A stretch of DNA of 64,000 bases from Actinoplanes couchii. GTDB lineage: Bacteria; Actinomycetota; Actinomycetes; Mycobacteriales; Micromonosporaceae. The translations under genes and the position numbers were made by a program. Under the pieces are notes generated by a model. It was not told where the DNA came from. It searched no databases and was given only the letters and a program-made list of their open reading frames with translations. Shown piece after piece: positions 14,656 to 22,736 of the stretch. Within the stretch, counting starts at the first letter, position 1; every line of letters begins with the position of its first letter. The DNA lies in NCBI RefSeq assembly GCF_016862075.1, contig NZ_BOMG01000103.1:86324-150323 (forward strand). Reading direction: 5' to 3'.

Positions 14656-15516
14656 GTGGCCAGGCGGAGCAGCCCGACGGTGCGCAACCGTGAGCTCGGC
14701 GCGCTCCTGAAAGGGTTTCGCGAGGCCAAGGGGCTCACCGCCGCCCAGGTCGCCAAGGATGTGGGCCTGTCCCCCGCGGTCATCAGCCGCCTGGAGACCG
14801 CGTCCCGGACGTCACCGCGTTCCGGCGCCGCCAACGTCCGCGCCCTCTGCAGCTTCTACGGCCTGGACGCGCCGACGACGGAACGACTCGTCCAGCTCGC
14901 CCGCGAGGGTTCCCAGCCGGGCTGGTGGCAACGGTTCGATCTGGAGGAACCGACCGCTACCTATCTGGACCTGGAGACCGCGGCACTCTCGATCGACACT
15001 TTCGAGAGCTGGATCGCGCCCGGCCTGCTCCAGACCCGGGAATACGCCTCCGAGGTGATCCAGCTCCTGCGGTCGCATCTGTCGGCCGAGCAGCTGACCG
15101 AGACGCTGGAGTCACGGATCCAGCGTGGGCGGATCCTCACCGGGGAGAACCCGCTGATCTTCCATCCGGTCATCGACGAATCCGTTCTGCACCGGAGCGT
15201 CGGAACCCGGCGGATTCTGCGGGATCAGCTGATCCATCTGAGGAAGGCCGCAGCCCTCCCCAATGTGACCGTTCAGGTCCTCCCGTTCTCGGCCGGGATC
15301 AACGACGGGACCAACGGACCGTTCTCGATCATGAACTTCGCCGAGGAGTTGATGCCGCCGGTGGTCCACAGCGAGGGACAGCTGGGGCAATTGTTCGAGG
15401 ACGACCCGCGCGTGGTCGGGCGTGTCCGGCAGGCTTTCACCGCATTGACCGCCGCCGCGCTCACCCCGGAAGAATCGCTGAATTTGATCGATGAACGAAT
15501 CCGCGCCCTAACCTAG
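14656..15516 (+). CDS. XRE helix-turn-helix regulator with DUF5753
   Basis: 286 residues. Helix-turn-helix at about 15-70 (LLKGFREAKGLTAAQVAKDV, LSPAVISRLETASRTS) followed by DUF5753 (about 100-280: WIAPGLLQTREYASEVI, DESVLHRSVG). This architecture is abundant in filamentous actinomycetes, usually just upstream of a DUF397 gene, as here (20 bp gap). Some pairs act in development or antibiotic control (BldB/WhiJ-like systems); the role here is unknown. Confidence 0.93.
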   Translation: MARRSSPTVRNRELGALLKGFREAKGLTAAQVAKDVGLSPAVISRLETASRTSPRSGAANVRALCSFYGLDAPTTERLVQLAREGSQPGWWQRFDLEEPTATYLDLETAALSIDTFESWIAPGLLQTREYASEVIQLLRSHLSAEQLTETLESRIQRGRILTGENPLIFHPVIDESVLHRSVGTRRILRDQLIHLRKAAALPNVTVQVLPFSAGINDGTNGPFSIMNFAEELMPPVVHSEGQLGQLFEDDPRVVGRVRQAFTALTAAALTPEESLNLIDERIRALT

Positions 15517-15535
15517 AAAAGCCAAGGACCAGACC

Positions 15536-15751
15536 ATGACCGAACCGAAGATCGACCGTAACTCGCTGCACTGGCGCATCGCCACACGCAGCGGAGGCGG
15601 TAACTGTGTGGAGATCGCGAAAAGCGACGACCTGATCGCCTTCCGGAACTCCAAGCGCCCGGACGGCGAGATCATTCTTTACACGCAGCCCGAATTCGCG
15701 GCCTTCCTGGACGGAGCGAAGAAGGGCGAGTTCGACGATCTCCTGGGCTGA
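15536..15751 (+). CDS. DUF397 protein (WhiJ-partner type)
   Basis: 71 residues containing WRIATRSGGGNCVEIAKSDD, FRNSKRPDGEIILYTQPEF and AFLDGAKKGEFDDLL, the standard DUF397 motifs. These small acidic proteins are encoded next to XRE-DUF5753 regulators and are thought to modulate them, sometimes in toxin-antitoxin-like pairs. Ribosome site CCAAGGA upstream. Terminated by a strong hairpin. Confidence 0.93.
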   Translation: MTEPKIDRNSLHWRIATRSGGGNCVEIAKSDDLIAFRNSKRPDGEIILYTQPEFAAFLDGAKKGEFDDLLG

Positions 15752-15763
15752 GTGAGACAGGCG

Positions 15764-15799
15764 GAACGGGCGGCGACCGGCGACGGTTGCCGCCCGTTC
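15764..15799. terminator. Bidirectional terminator DUF397/ROK
   Basis: Fifteen-bp stem (GAACGGGCGGC.. with complement ..GCCGCCCGTTC) and a six-base GGCGAC loop. It fills the gap between two convergent genes; the ROK stop abuts it. Confidence 0.75.
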
Positions 15800-15800
15800 G

Positions 15801-17042
15801 TCACGCCGGGGAGCCGTGGTCGATCCAGCCGCCCAGGTAGGACGGGCGGAACAGCTCGTCGATCGCGGTGAAGGCCGAACCGGTGACGCCGACCATGTCG
15901 CTGCGCATCGAGCGGACGATGCGCAGGTCGCGGGTGGCCAGCGGCAGCGACTGTTCGTAGATCGCCTGGCGGACGGCGGCCAGCACGCTGTCGCCGGCCT
16001 CGGCCACGTGCCCGCCGATGATGATCAGGGACGGGTTGAAGAGGTTGACGACACTGGCGAGCATCTCGCCGACCAGGCGGCCGGAGCGGCTGAGCAGTTC
16101 GATGGTGATCCGGTCGCCACGCTCGGCGGCGTAGCGCAGGTCCTCGACGGTCAGCTTTCCGCGCTCGGCCAGGACTGCACTGTCGCCCCGGGCGGCCGCG
16201 GCGGCGGCCTCGGTGACCAGGGCCGCCCCACCGGCGACGGCCTCCAGACAGTCGGTCTTGCCGCAGCGGCAGGTGACACCCCACGGCTCGCGGGTGGCGG
16301 TGTGCCCGACGTCGCCGGCGACACCCTGGGCGCCGCGGTGCAGGGCGCCCCGGGACACCAGGCCGGCCCCGATGCCCGAGCCGATCTTCACGTAGAGGAA
16401 GTCGCCGGCGCCCTGTGCCTCGCCGGCCCGTAGTTCACCCAGGGCCATCGCGTTGACGTCGTTGTCGACCCAGACCGGTACCCCGTACCGCTGCTGGATC
16501 TTCTCCCGGATCCCGAAGCCGTGCCAGCCGGGCATGATCGGCGGCGAGACGAGCCGGGCGGTGGAGAACTCGACCGGGCCGGGCACGCCGATGCCGGCGG
16601 CCCAGAGGGGGCGTTCCCCGGTGCGGCGGCGCAGCAGCTTGTCCCAGATGTCGAAGGCCGCTTCCAGCGCGGGTTCGGGGCCGTCGGCGACCGGGTGCTC
16701 GCGGTCGACCAGGTCGAGGACCCGGCCGGTGAGGTCGGCCAGGCCGACGCCCATCCGGGTGGCGCCGTAGTGCGCGACGAGCAGGTGCCCGGCATCGGCG
16801 ACGAACTGGAGCTGCCGTGGGGCGCGGCCGCCGGTGGAGGGGCCGAAGGAGCCCTCGGAGAGCAGGCCGGCGGCAAGGAGTTCGTCGACGCGCTGGGCGA
16901 TCAGTTTGCGGCCGAGCCCGGTGTGGCGCTCTATCTCCGGGCGGGTGGCGGCCCGTCCACTGCGGACCAGGTCAAGGACCACGGAGAGCGCGGTGACGCG
17001 CAGATCGAGCAGGGCGGAGACGTCGGGCAGGTCGCTGGGCAC
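15801..17042 (-). CDS. ROK family transcriptional repressor
   Basis: 413 residues. N-terminal winged helix (about 15-75, GRAATRPEIERHTGLGRKLI) and a C-terminal ROK domain with the sugar/ATP core GIGVPGPVEF, DNDVNAMALGE and the zinc motif GHT...CRCGKTDCLEA. Family members bind sugars or their phosphates and repress catabolic genes. GTG 17042 has GGGGAG nine bases upstream. It is divergent from the dehydrogenase/isomerase operon, its likely target. Confidence 0.93.
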   Translation of the reverse strand: MPSDLPDVSALLDLRVTALSVVLDLVRSGRAATRPEIERHTGLGRKLIAQRVDELLAAGLLSEGSFGPSTGGRAPRQLQFVADAGHLLVAHYGATRMGVGLADLTGRVLDLVDREHPVADGPEPALEAAFDIWDKLLRRRTGERPLWAAGIGVPGPVEFSTARLVSPPIMPGWHGFGIREKIQQRYGVPVWVDNDVNAMALGELRAGEAQGAGDFLYVKIGSGIGAGLVSRGALHRGAQGVAGDVGHTATREPWGVTCRCGKTDCLEAVAGGAALVTEAAAAAARGDSAVLAERGKLTVEDLRYAAERGDRITIELLSRSGRLVGEMLASVVNLFNPSLIIIGGHVAEAGDSVLAAVRQAIYEQSLPLATRDLRIVRSMRSDMVGVTGSAFTAIDELFRPSYLGGWIDHGSPA

Positions 17043-17102
17043 CTTGACATTCTCCCCTGCTCCGATCCTGAGTTCTCAGAGCATTGACTTTTGGATTTTT
17101 GG

Positions 17103-17112
17103 AACTAAAGTT
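17103..17112. promoter_or_regulatory. Putative ROK operator AACTAAAGTT
   Basis: A short AT-rich dyad (AACT-AA-AGTT) within an unusually AT-rich patch (17085-17116) between the divergent ROK and Gfo/Idh genes. The patch stands out from the GC-rich surroundings and is where both promoters should lie. Confidence 0.45.
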
Positions 17113-17157
17113 TTGCGCACCGGCACTTAACCCCCGCGAAACACATCTGGGAGCGCC

Positions 17158-18231
17158 ATGAAACGACGACTAGGTTCCGCGATCGTCGGCGCCGGCATGA
17201 TCGGCACGATCCACGCCCGCGCGGTCCGCGCCGCCGGCGGTGACGTGGTCGCCGTGGCCACCAACGACAGCACCACCGCCGGGACCACGGCCGAGCGCCT
17301 GGCCGCCGACCGGGGCACCGCCGACTGGCACGACCTGCTCGACGACCCGGCGGTCGACGTCATCCACGTCTGCACCCCCAACCACCTGCACGCCGAGATC
17401 GCCGCCGCCGCACTCACCGCCGGCAAACACGTGATCTGTGAGAAGCCCCTCGCAATGGACCCGACCTCCTCTCTTCTTCTGAAGAACCAGGCGGACGCCG
17501 CCGGGCTGGTCGCCGCCGTGCCGTTCGTCTACCGGTTCTACGGGACGGTCCGTGACGCCAAGGCCAGGATCACCAGCGGCGAGACCGGCGCGATACGCCT
17601 GATCCACGGCACGTACCTGCAGGACTGGCTGTCCCGCCCGGAGGACACCAACTGGCGTGTCGACCCGGCCACCAGCGGGGCGTCCCGCGCGTTCGGCGAC
17701 ATCGGCGTGCACTGGTGCGACCTGATCGAATTCGTCACCGGCCAGCGCATCACCCGGCTGTCCGCCCGCCTGTTCACCATCGACCGCCCCGGTGGCCCGG
17801 TGCTGACCGAGGACGGCGGCACCCTGATGTTCGAGACCGACGCCGGCGTCATCGGATCCGCGGTGATCAGCCAGGTGTCTCCCGGCCGCAAGAACCGTCT
17901 CTGGTTCTCCGTCGAGGGCGAGACCTCCTCGGTACAGTTCGACCAGGAGAACCCCGACGCGCTGTGGATCGGTGCCCGGGCCGGTAACCAGGTGATTCCC
18001 CGCGGCGCCGAGGCGTCGCACCCGGACGCGGCCCCGTACAACCCGATCCCGGTCGGCCACCCGATGGGCTACCAGGACTGCTTCACCGCATTCACCGGCG
18101 ACGTGTACCGCGCGATCCGCGGCGAGTCCGTCGACGGCCTGCCCACATTCACCGACGGCCTGCGCGCCGCCACCATCACCAACGCGGTCCTGGACGCCGC
18201 GAAAACCAGCAACTGGGTGGAGGTCCCCTGA
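17158..18231 (+). CDS. Gfo/Idh/MocA family oxidoreductase
   Basis: 357 residues. Rossmann start AIVGAGMIGTIHARAVRAAG, then HVCTPNHLHAEIAAAAL, the conserved CEKPLAMD with the catalytic Lys, and GDIGVHWCDLIEFVTG with the active-site His. The family oxidises sugars or inositols with NAD(P). It is followed with a 4-bp ATGA-type overlap by an isomerase/epimerase gene. Together with ROK control this suggests an inositol-like or rare-sugar pathway. Confidence 0.93.
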   Translation: MKRRLGSAIVGAGMIGTIHARAVRAAGGDVVAVATNDSTTAGTTAERLAADRGTADWHDLLDDPAVDVIHVCTPNHLHAEIAAAALTAGKHVICEKPLAMDPTSSLLLKNQADAAGLVAAVPFVYRFYGTVRDAKARITSGETGAIRLIHGTYLQDWLSRPEDTNWRVDPATSGASRAFGDIGVHWCDLIEFVTGQRITRLSARLFTIDRPGGPVLTEDGGTLMFETDAGVIGSAVISQVSPGRKNRLWFSVEGETSSVQFDQENPDALWIGARAGNQVIPRGAEASHPDAAPYNPIPVGHPMGYQDCFTAFTGDVYRAIRGESVDGLPTFTDGLRAATITNAVLDAAKTSNWVEVP

Positions 18232-19151
18232 TGAAACTCGGCTTTCTGACCGCCTGCCTGCCCGACCGGTCGCTCACCGACATCCTCGGCTGGGCCGGCG
18301 CGCACGGGTACGAAGCCCTCGAAGTCGCGGCCTGGCCCGATCTCGGGGACCGGCCGTTCACCGCCACCCACATCGACGTGGAGACGCTGACACCGGCGAA
18401 GGCGGACGCCGTCCGCGAGCAGTTCGACACGGCCGGGATCACGCTGTCGTCGCTGGCCTTCTACGACAACAACCTTCACCCCGACACCGCTGAGCGTACG
18501 GCGGTCAACGGGCATCTGCTGCGGCTCGTCGAAGCGGCGGCACTGCTGGGGACACCGACGGTGGGGACGTTCGTGGGGCGGGATCCCTCGTTGTCCGTAC
18601 GCGAGAATCTGGTGATCGCCGAGAAGGTCTTCGCGCCGATCGTGGACCGGGCCGGTGAACTCGGCGTCAAGATCGTGATCGAGAACTGTGTGATGGAGGG
18701 CTGGCACCCGGACGGGTACCCCGGCAACCTCGCCTACTCCCCCGAGCTCTGGGAGTGGATGTTCAGTATCGGTCTCTACCTCAACTACGACCCCTCGCAC
18801 CTGGTGTGGATGGGCATCGACCCGGTCAAGGCCCTCCAGCCGTACGTCGACAAGATCGCGCACGCCCAGGCCAAGGACATCCAGGTCTTCCCGGACAAGC
18901 GCGACCACTACGGCTGGCCGGGCAAGGCCGTCGTCCGCGACGACCCGTGGGACACCGGCTGGTGGCGCTACCGGGTGCCCGGCCTGGGCCAGGTCGACTG
19001 GGTCCGGGTCGTCGACGCGCTCTACGAGGGCGGTTTCGCCGGTGTCCTCAGCGTTGAGCACGAGGACCCGCTCTGGGGCGGCACCGAGGCCAAGGTCGAG
19101 ACCGGCCTGGAGATCGCCCACCGCACCCTGCGCCCCCTGATCGTCGCCTGA
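18231..19151 (+). CDS. Sugar phosphate isomerase/epimerase (IolE-like TIM barrel)
   Basis: 306 residues of the xylose-isomerase-like TIM barrel: MKLGFLTACLPDRSLTDILG start, EVAAWPDLGDRP, IVIENCVMEGW with a metal Glu, YDPSHLVWMGIDP with a metal Asp/His, and GVLSVEHEDPLWGG with the last metal Glu. Starts within the stop of the dehydrogenase gene. Acts on a keto-sugar or inosose intermediate, exact substrate unknown. Confidence 0.92.
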   Translation: MKLGFLTACLPDRSLTDILGWAGAHGYEALEVAAWPDLGDRPFTATHIDVETLTPAKADAVREQFDTAGITLSSLAFYDNNLHPDTAERTAVNGHLLRLVEAAALLGTPTVGTFVGRDPSLSVRENLVIAEKVFAPIVDRAGELGVKIVIENCVMEGWHPDGYPGNLAYSPELWEWMFSIGLYLNYDPSHLVWMGIDPVKALQPYVDKIAHAQAKDIQVFPDKRDHYGWPGKAVVRDDPWDTGWWRYRVPGLGQVDWVRVVDALYEGGFAGVLSVEHEDPLWGGTEAKVETGLEIAHRTLRPLIVA

Positions 19152-19164
19152 CCGTCATTCCGGA

Positions 19165-19266
19165 CCGATCACCGTTCCGGACCGATCACCGTTCCGGACC
19201 GATCACCGTTTTGGGCCGATCACCGTTTTGGGCCGATCACCGTTCTGAGCCGATCACCGTTCTGAG
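19165..19266. repeat. Six tandem 17-bp repeats
   Basis: Six consecutive copies of CCGATCACCGTTNNGRN occupy nearly the whole gap between the two isomerase genes. Copies fall into pairs (two end TCCGGA, two TTTGGG, two TCTGAG), so doublets seem to have duplicated. Not palindromic within the unit and no spacers, so not CRISPR. Confidence 0.85.
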
Positions 19267-19281
19267 CCAGGAAGCAGCACC

Positions 19282-20172
19282 ATGGCAACCATTGACAGAT
19301 TCGGACTCAACCCGCTGCCGTGGATTCTCGGCGACATGGGCTACCACCTGAACGCCGACGTGATCCGGACCGCCCTGCGGGACGCGCACGCCGTCGGCTT
19401 CCGGTCGATGACCATCGAGATCCCGGCCGAGATGGGCACCGCCGAGTACCGGGCGCTGTTCGACCAGGCGGGCATCGGTTTCGCGCCGGGCTACTTCTCC
19501 GCCGCGTTCCACGACCCGGCGCAGCATGAGGCGGCGATCGACGGGATCCGCCGGCACGCCGAGGCGCACCTGGAACTGGGTGTCGACACCGCGTTCATCG
19601 CCGACGACCTGATCCCGCAGCGCATCGCCACCCCCGCGGTCGGTGCCGGGGAGGACCCGCGAATCAGTGCGATCATCGCGGACGGCATGGCGGCCGCGGC
19701 GGAGGCGGCCGCTCAACTGGGCGTACGGTACGGCCTGCACCCGCACGTCGGCTCCCTCGTCGAGACCGAGTCGGAGACCCGGGCCGTCCTGGACCGCACC
19801 CGAGGCAGCGTGCTCGGTTTCGGCCCGGACACCGGCCACCTGCGCTGGGCCGGCGCCACCCCGGAGAAGGTGATCGCCGACTACGCCGACCGGGTGATCG
19901 CCCTGCACGTCAAAGACGTGAACCTGAACGGCCGGGAGAAGGCCCTGTCGACCGGCGCCGACTACATGGTCGCCACCGGTGGGCACCACGTGTGGACCGA
20001 ACCGGGCCGTGGCTCGATCGACTTCGCCGCCGTGTTCGCCGCGCTGCCCGAGGACTGGTCCGGCTGGACGATCCTCGAAGTCGACGTGCCGCACCTGCCG
20101 ACCCCGGTGGAGAGCACCCGGGCGTCGTTCGGCTGGATCACCGCCCAGCCGTTCTACGGCTTGCGGCGATAG
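19282..20172 (+). CDS. Sugar phosphate isomerase/epimerase
   Basis: 296 residues, another xylose-isomerase-like TIM barrel: DRFGLNPLPWILGD start, MTIEIPAEMGTAEYRALF, GLHPHVGSLVETESETRAVL, GFGPDTGHLRWAGATP, LHVKDVNLN and WTILEVDVPH with the final metal Glu. It resembles inosose dehydratase/2-keto-inositol cycloisomerase enzymes. Ribosome site AGGAAG. Separated from the preceding isomerase by the 17-bp repeats. Confidence 0.9.
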   Translation: MATIDRFGLNPLPWILGDMGYHLNADVIRTALRDAHAVGFRSMTIEIPAEMGTAEYRALFDQAGIGFAPGYFSAAFHDPAQHEAAIDGIRRHAEAHLELGVDTAFIADDLIPQRIATPAVGAGEDPRISAIIADGMAAAAEAAAQLGVRYGLHPHVGSLVETESETRAVLDRTRGSVLGFGPDTGHLRWAGATPEKVIADYADRVIALHVKDVNLNGREKALSTGADYMVATGGHHVWTEPGRGSIDFAAVFAALPEDWSGWTILEVDVPHLPTPVESTRASFGWITAQPFYGLRR

Positions 20173-20178
20173 CGCCGC

Positions 20179-20333
20179 CGCTGCTGGACCTCATTCGGGC
20201 GCTGAGCATCGTTCGGGAATCAGGATATGCGGGGCCTTTCGGGGTGGAATGGGAGGGAATCCTCGGCGATCCGTGGGAGCAGGCCCGTAACGTCGTCGAT
20301 CGGGTTCGCCGGCACTTCCCCGAACTCGACTGA
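20179..20333 (+). pseudogene. C-terminal remnant of a sugar isomerase/epimerase
   Basis: In the +1 frame directly after the isomerase stop, about 50 codons read LDLIRALSIVRESGYAGPFG followed by VEWEG and DPWEQARNVVDRVRRHF. This matches the end of an isomerase/epimerase (the glycine-rich turn, metal Glu and last helix). No start codon or barrel precedes it. Probably what is left of a third tandem isomerase gene. Confidence 0.55.
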
Positions 20334-20345
20334 CCTGCTTTGCTG

Positions 20346-20377
20346 GTGCATCCGCTCCGATTCCGGGGCGGATGCAC
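20346..20377. terminator. GTGCATCCGC/GCGGATGCAC hairpin
   Basis: A perfect 10-bp stem with a 12-base loop directly after the isomerase remnant and 25 bp before the next start. No T-run; it may terminate the sugar operon or act in the leader of the next gene. Confidence 0.5.
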
Positions 20378-20402
20378 TCCCGACTTCTCAGGAGGCGCTG
20401 GC

Positions 20403-21287
20403 GTGGCGTATGCACGGAAACTCGCCGACGGGCAACAGTGCCGGGTATCGACGTACGACATCGTGGAACGCACCTCGACCGTCGTGCACACCAGCAGCGC
20501 CGTCCTGTTCGAGGCGCCGAACTGGACCCGCGACGGGCAGCTCGTCCTCAACGGCGACGGCCTGCTCTGGACGATGGCCGCCGACGGATCGTCCCCGCCC
20601 CGGGCCGTCCCGTTCATCGGGCTGCCGGAACTCAACAACGACCACGTGCTCGCACCGGATTCGTCGTCGATCTACCTGTCCGCCAACGACGGCCACCTTT
20701 ATCGCGGGCGTCTCAGCGGCGGCCCGGTAACCCGCATCACCACCGACGACCGCATGCACTTCCTGCACGGCATCAGCCCCGACGGGTCGACGCTGGCCTA
20801 TGTCGGCATCGTCAACGAGCAGTGGGACAGCGGCACCCTGTGGACCATCGGCGCGGACGGCGGGAAAAGCACCCCGCTGACCACCGGAGACGGCCCCGAC
20901 GACGGCCCGGAATACTCCGCCGACGGCACGTGGATCTATTTCAACACCGAACGGTTCTCCGGTGAGGCGCAGATCGCGCGGATCCGCCCGAACGGCGGCG
21001 GAATGGAACAACTGACCTTCGACGACCGGGTGAACTGGTTCCCGCACCCGTCCCCGGTGGGAGACCACGCGGTGTACCTGAGCTACCCGCCCGGCACCGA
21101 AGGCCACCCGGCGGACCTGCCCGTCGAGTTACGCCTGGTGACCGACGGCGAGTGGAAGTCAGCCCAGCCCGCCGTCTTCCTGACCGGCGGCCAGGGCACC
21201 ATCAACGTCAACAGCTGGTCCCCCGACGGCCGCCACTTCGCCTACGTCGACTACCTCACCCCAGCGGACGCCCTCTCGGAATGGTGA
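20403..21287 (+). CDS. TolB/PD40-like beta-propeller protein
   Basis: 294 residues from GTG 20403, which has AGGAGG seven bases upstream. Repeats of the PD40/WD40-like type are clear: FEAPNWTRDGQLVLNG, LAPDSSSIYLSANDGHLYR, GISPDGSTLAYVGI, EYSADGTWIYFNTERFSG and SWSPDGRHFAYVDYL. There is no signal peptide or lipobox, so it is cytoplasmic, unlike TolB itself. Related propellers accompany sugar-degradation operons and some are oligogalacturonate-lyase-like. No catalytic residues can be assigned. Confidence 0.8.
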   Translation: MAYARKLADGQQCRVSTYDIVERTSTVVHTSSAVLFEAPNWTRDGQLVLNGDGLLWTMAADGSSPPRAVPFIGLPELNNDHVLAPDSSSIYLSANDGHLYRGRLSGGPVTRITTDDRMHFLHGISPDGSTLAYVGIVNEQWDSGTLWTIGADGGKSTPLTTGDGPDDGPEYSADGTWIYFNTERFSGEAQIARIRPNGGGMEQLTFDDRVNWFPHPSPVGDHAVYLSYPPGTEGHPADLPVELRLVTDGEWKSAQPAVFLTGGQGTINVNSWSPDGRHFAYVDYLTPADALSEW

Positions 21288-21490
21288 ACCGCGGTCACCC
21301 TTCTCGGAATGGTGAACCGGAAGCGGCTGCCGCCGGCCGGGCACTCCTCGACCCCGACGCGCTGACGGGCGGCTCTCGATCAACGTGATGATCGCCGACG
21401 ACCAGGCCAGGCCGATGCCCGAGCCCGCGCCTCGCGCCCGCGCCGATGCCCCGCGCCCGAGCCTCGCGCCCGAGCCGGTGCCCCGCGCCC

Positions 21491-21555
21491 GCGCCCTGCG
21501 CCCGCGCCCTGCGCCCGCGCCCTGCGCCCGCGCCCTGCGCCCGCGCCCTGCGCCC
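21491..21555. repeat. Five tandem 13-bp GC repeats in a gene-free stretch
   Basis: Five exact copies of GCGCCCTGCGCCC, flanked by degenerate versions from about 21420. The whole 21288-21601 interval (314 bp) has no convincing gene; the open frame through it encodes only Pro/Ala/Arg low-complexity sequence. Confidence 0.85.
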
Positions 21556-21601
21556 GCGTCGGTCCTGCCGGGGCCGCAGCCCGGCAGGACCGGCATGGCG
21601 G

Positions 21602-22345
21602 TCAGGCGGCGGCTTTGAACGCCGCGTAGGTGGTCTCGCCGAGGAGAGCGCCGTCGGCGGGGACGAGGGTGCGCTCGGTCAGGTCGGCGCCGAAATACTT
21701 CGCTGACGGGTCGGTCAGCACCTCTCGGGGGTCGCCGATCCGGGCCAGACCGGTGCGGAAGAACTCGTCCATCCGGAACTGCTCCGGGCCGGCCACCTCG
21801 ACGATCCCGTTCTGCGGGGCGCCGACCGCGGTGCGGCCGACCGTCTTGGCCACGTCGTCGCCGGCGATCGGCTGGAACAGGACCGGGGCGAAGCCGACCT
21901 TGTCGCCGTCGGTGGCGGCGTCGACCATCGCCTTCGCGAACTCGAAGAACTGGGTGGCGTGCACGATCGACCACGGGATGCCACCCGCGGCGATCAGTTT
22001 CTCCTGGGCGGCCTTGGCCCGGAAATAGCCGCTCTGCTGCAGCCGGTCGGTGCCGACCACCGACAGCGCCACGTAGTGCCCCACCCCGGCGGCCGTCGCG
22101 GCCTGCAGGATGTTGCGGGTGGACGTCTCGAAGAACTTCAGCACCGCGTCGTCGGCGAACGACGGCGAGTTGGAGACGTCGACGACCACGTCCGCGCCGG
22201 TGAGCGCCTCGGCCAGGCCTTGGCCGGTGAGCGTGTCGACGCCGGTGCCGGGTGAGGCGGCGACCGCCTCGTGGCCGTGCTCGCCGAGCCGGGCGACGAG
22301 CTTCGAACCGATCAGGCCGGTGCCGCCGATGACCACTACCTTCAT
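21602..22345 (-). CDS. NmrA-like NAD(P)-binding oxidoreductase
   Basis: 247 residues from ATG 22345 with GGAGG seven bases upstream. Starts MKVVVIGGTGLIGSKLVARL (Rossmann), then VDVSNSPSF, HYVALSVVGTDRL, SGYFRAKAAQEKLI and WSIVHATQFFEF. An extended-SDR oxidoreductase of unknown substrate. It is the third gene of a sigJ-type cluster; ECF41 sigma factors commonly control such a neighbouring oxidoreductase. A TGTCACA element lies upstream. Confidence 0.9.
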   Translation of the reverse strand: MKVVVIGGTGLIGSKLVARLGEHGHEAVAASPGTGVDTLTGQGLAEALTGADVVVDVSNSPSFADDAVLKFFETSTRNILQAATAAGVGHYVALSVVGTDRLQQSGYFRAKAAQEKLIAAGGIPWSIVHATQFFEFAKAMVDAATDGDKVGFAPVLFQPIAGDDVAKTVGRTAVGAPQNGIVEVAGPEQFRMDEFFRTGLARIGDPREVLTDPSAKYFGADLTERTLVPADGALLGETTYAAFKAAA

Positions 22346-22383
22346 GGTGTTGCCTCCTCGTATCTGCTTCACCAATCAAGACA

Positions 22384-22406
22384 GGACGGCCCCTCGATCT
22401 GTGACA
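22384..22406 (-). promoter_or_regulatory. Possible ECF41-type promoter
   Basis: TGTCACA (22400-22406, minus strand) matches the -35 element I know for ECF41 sigma factors. A CGTC lies 11 bases on, and TGTC lies at the more usual 16-base spacing. It would drive the oxidoreductase gene. A second TGTCACA at 23635-23641 lies beside the sigma gene but points the other way. Confidence 0.45.
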
Positions 22407-22407
22407 G

Positions 22408-22734
22408 CTACGCGTTCCAGAACTTCAACTTCTCCTGCGCCAGTACGAACCACAGGGCCGCGATCCGGTCGTCGGCGCAGGTCACGGCGGCTATCGTGAC
22501 GACCCGGCCGCCCCGGCGCAGCACCAGACCGGGCGTGCCGTTGACCTGTTCCACGGTCAGGGTGGAGTCCGGCTGGCCGGAGAGCAGGAAGATCGCCAGC
22601 CGGGCCACCTCGCCGGGCCCGAAACCGACCGGGATCGGGAAGCCGTCACAGACCGCGGCCGCCGTCGGGAGCAGCAGCGCCTCGGCCGCCGCGACGTCGC
22701 CCCGGGCGCAGGCGGCCGCGAATAGGCGTACCAC
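22408..22734 (-). CDS. Stand-alone SnoaL-like domain, paralogue of sigma C-terminus
   Basis: 108 residues. It aligns over its length with the C-terminal domain of the adjacent ECF41 sigma factor: AAACARGDVAAAEALLLP, VNGTPGLVLRRGGRVVTI and the terminal EKLKFW in place of DKINSF. The SnoaL/NTF2-like fold is expected. GTG start 2 bp after the sigma stop. In ECF41 proteins this domain controls sigma activity from within, so a free copy could act in trans; that is inference. Confidence 0.7.
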   Translation of the reverse strand: MVRLFAAACARGDVAAAEALLLPTAAAVCDGFPIPVGFGPGEVARLAIFLLSGQPDSTLTVEQVNGTPGLVLRRGGRVVTIAAVTCADDRIAALWFVLAQEKLKFWNA

Positions 22735-22736
22735 CG

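Noticed and set aside
19165..19266. Possible CRISPR array
   Set aside because: Tandem 17-bp units without spacers and no cas genes in the window.
21385..21618. 77-codon Pro/Ala/Arg ORF
   Set aside because: Made by the 13-bp repeats; no ribosome site or family.
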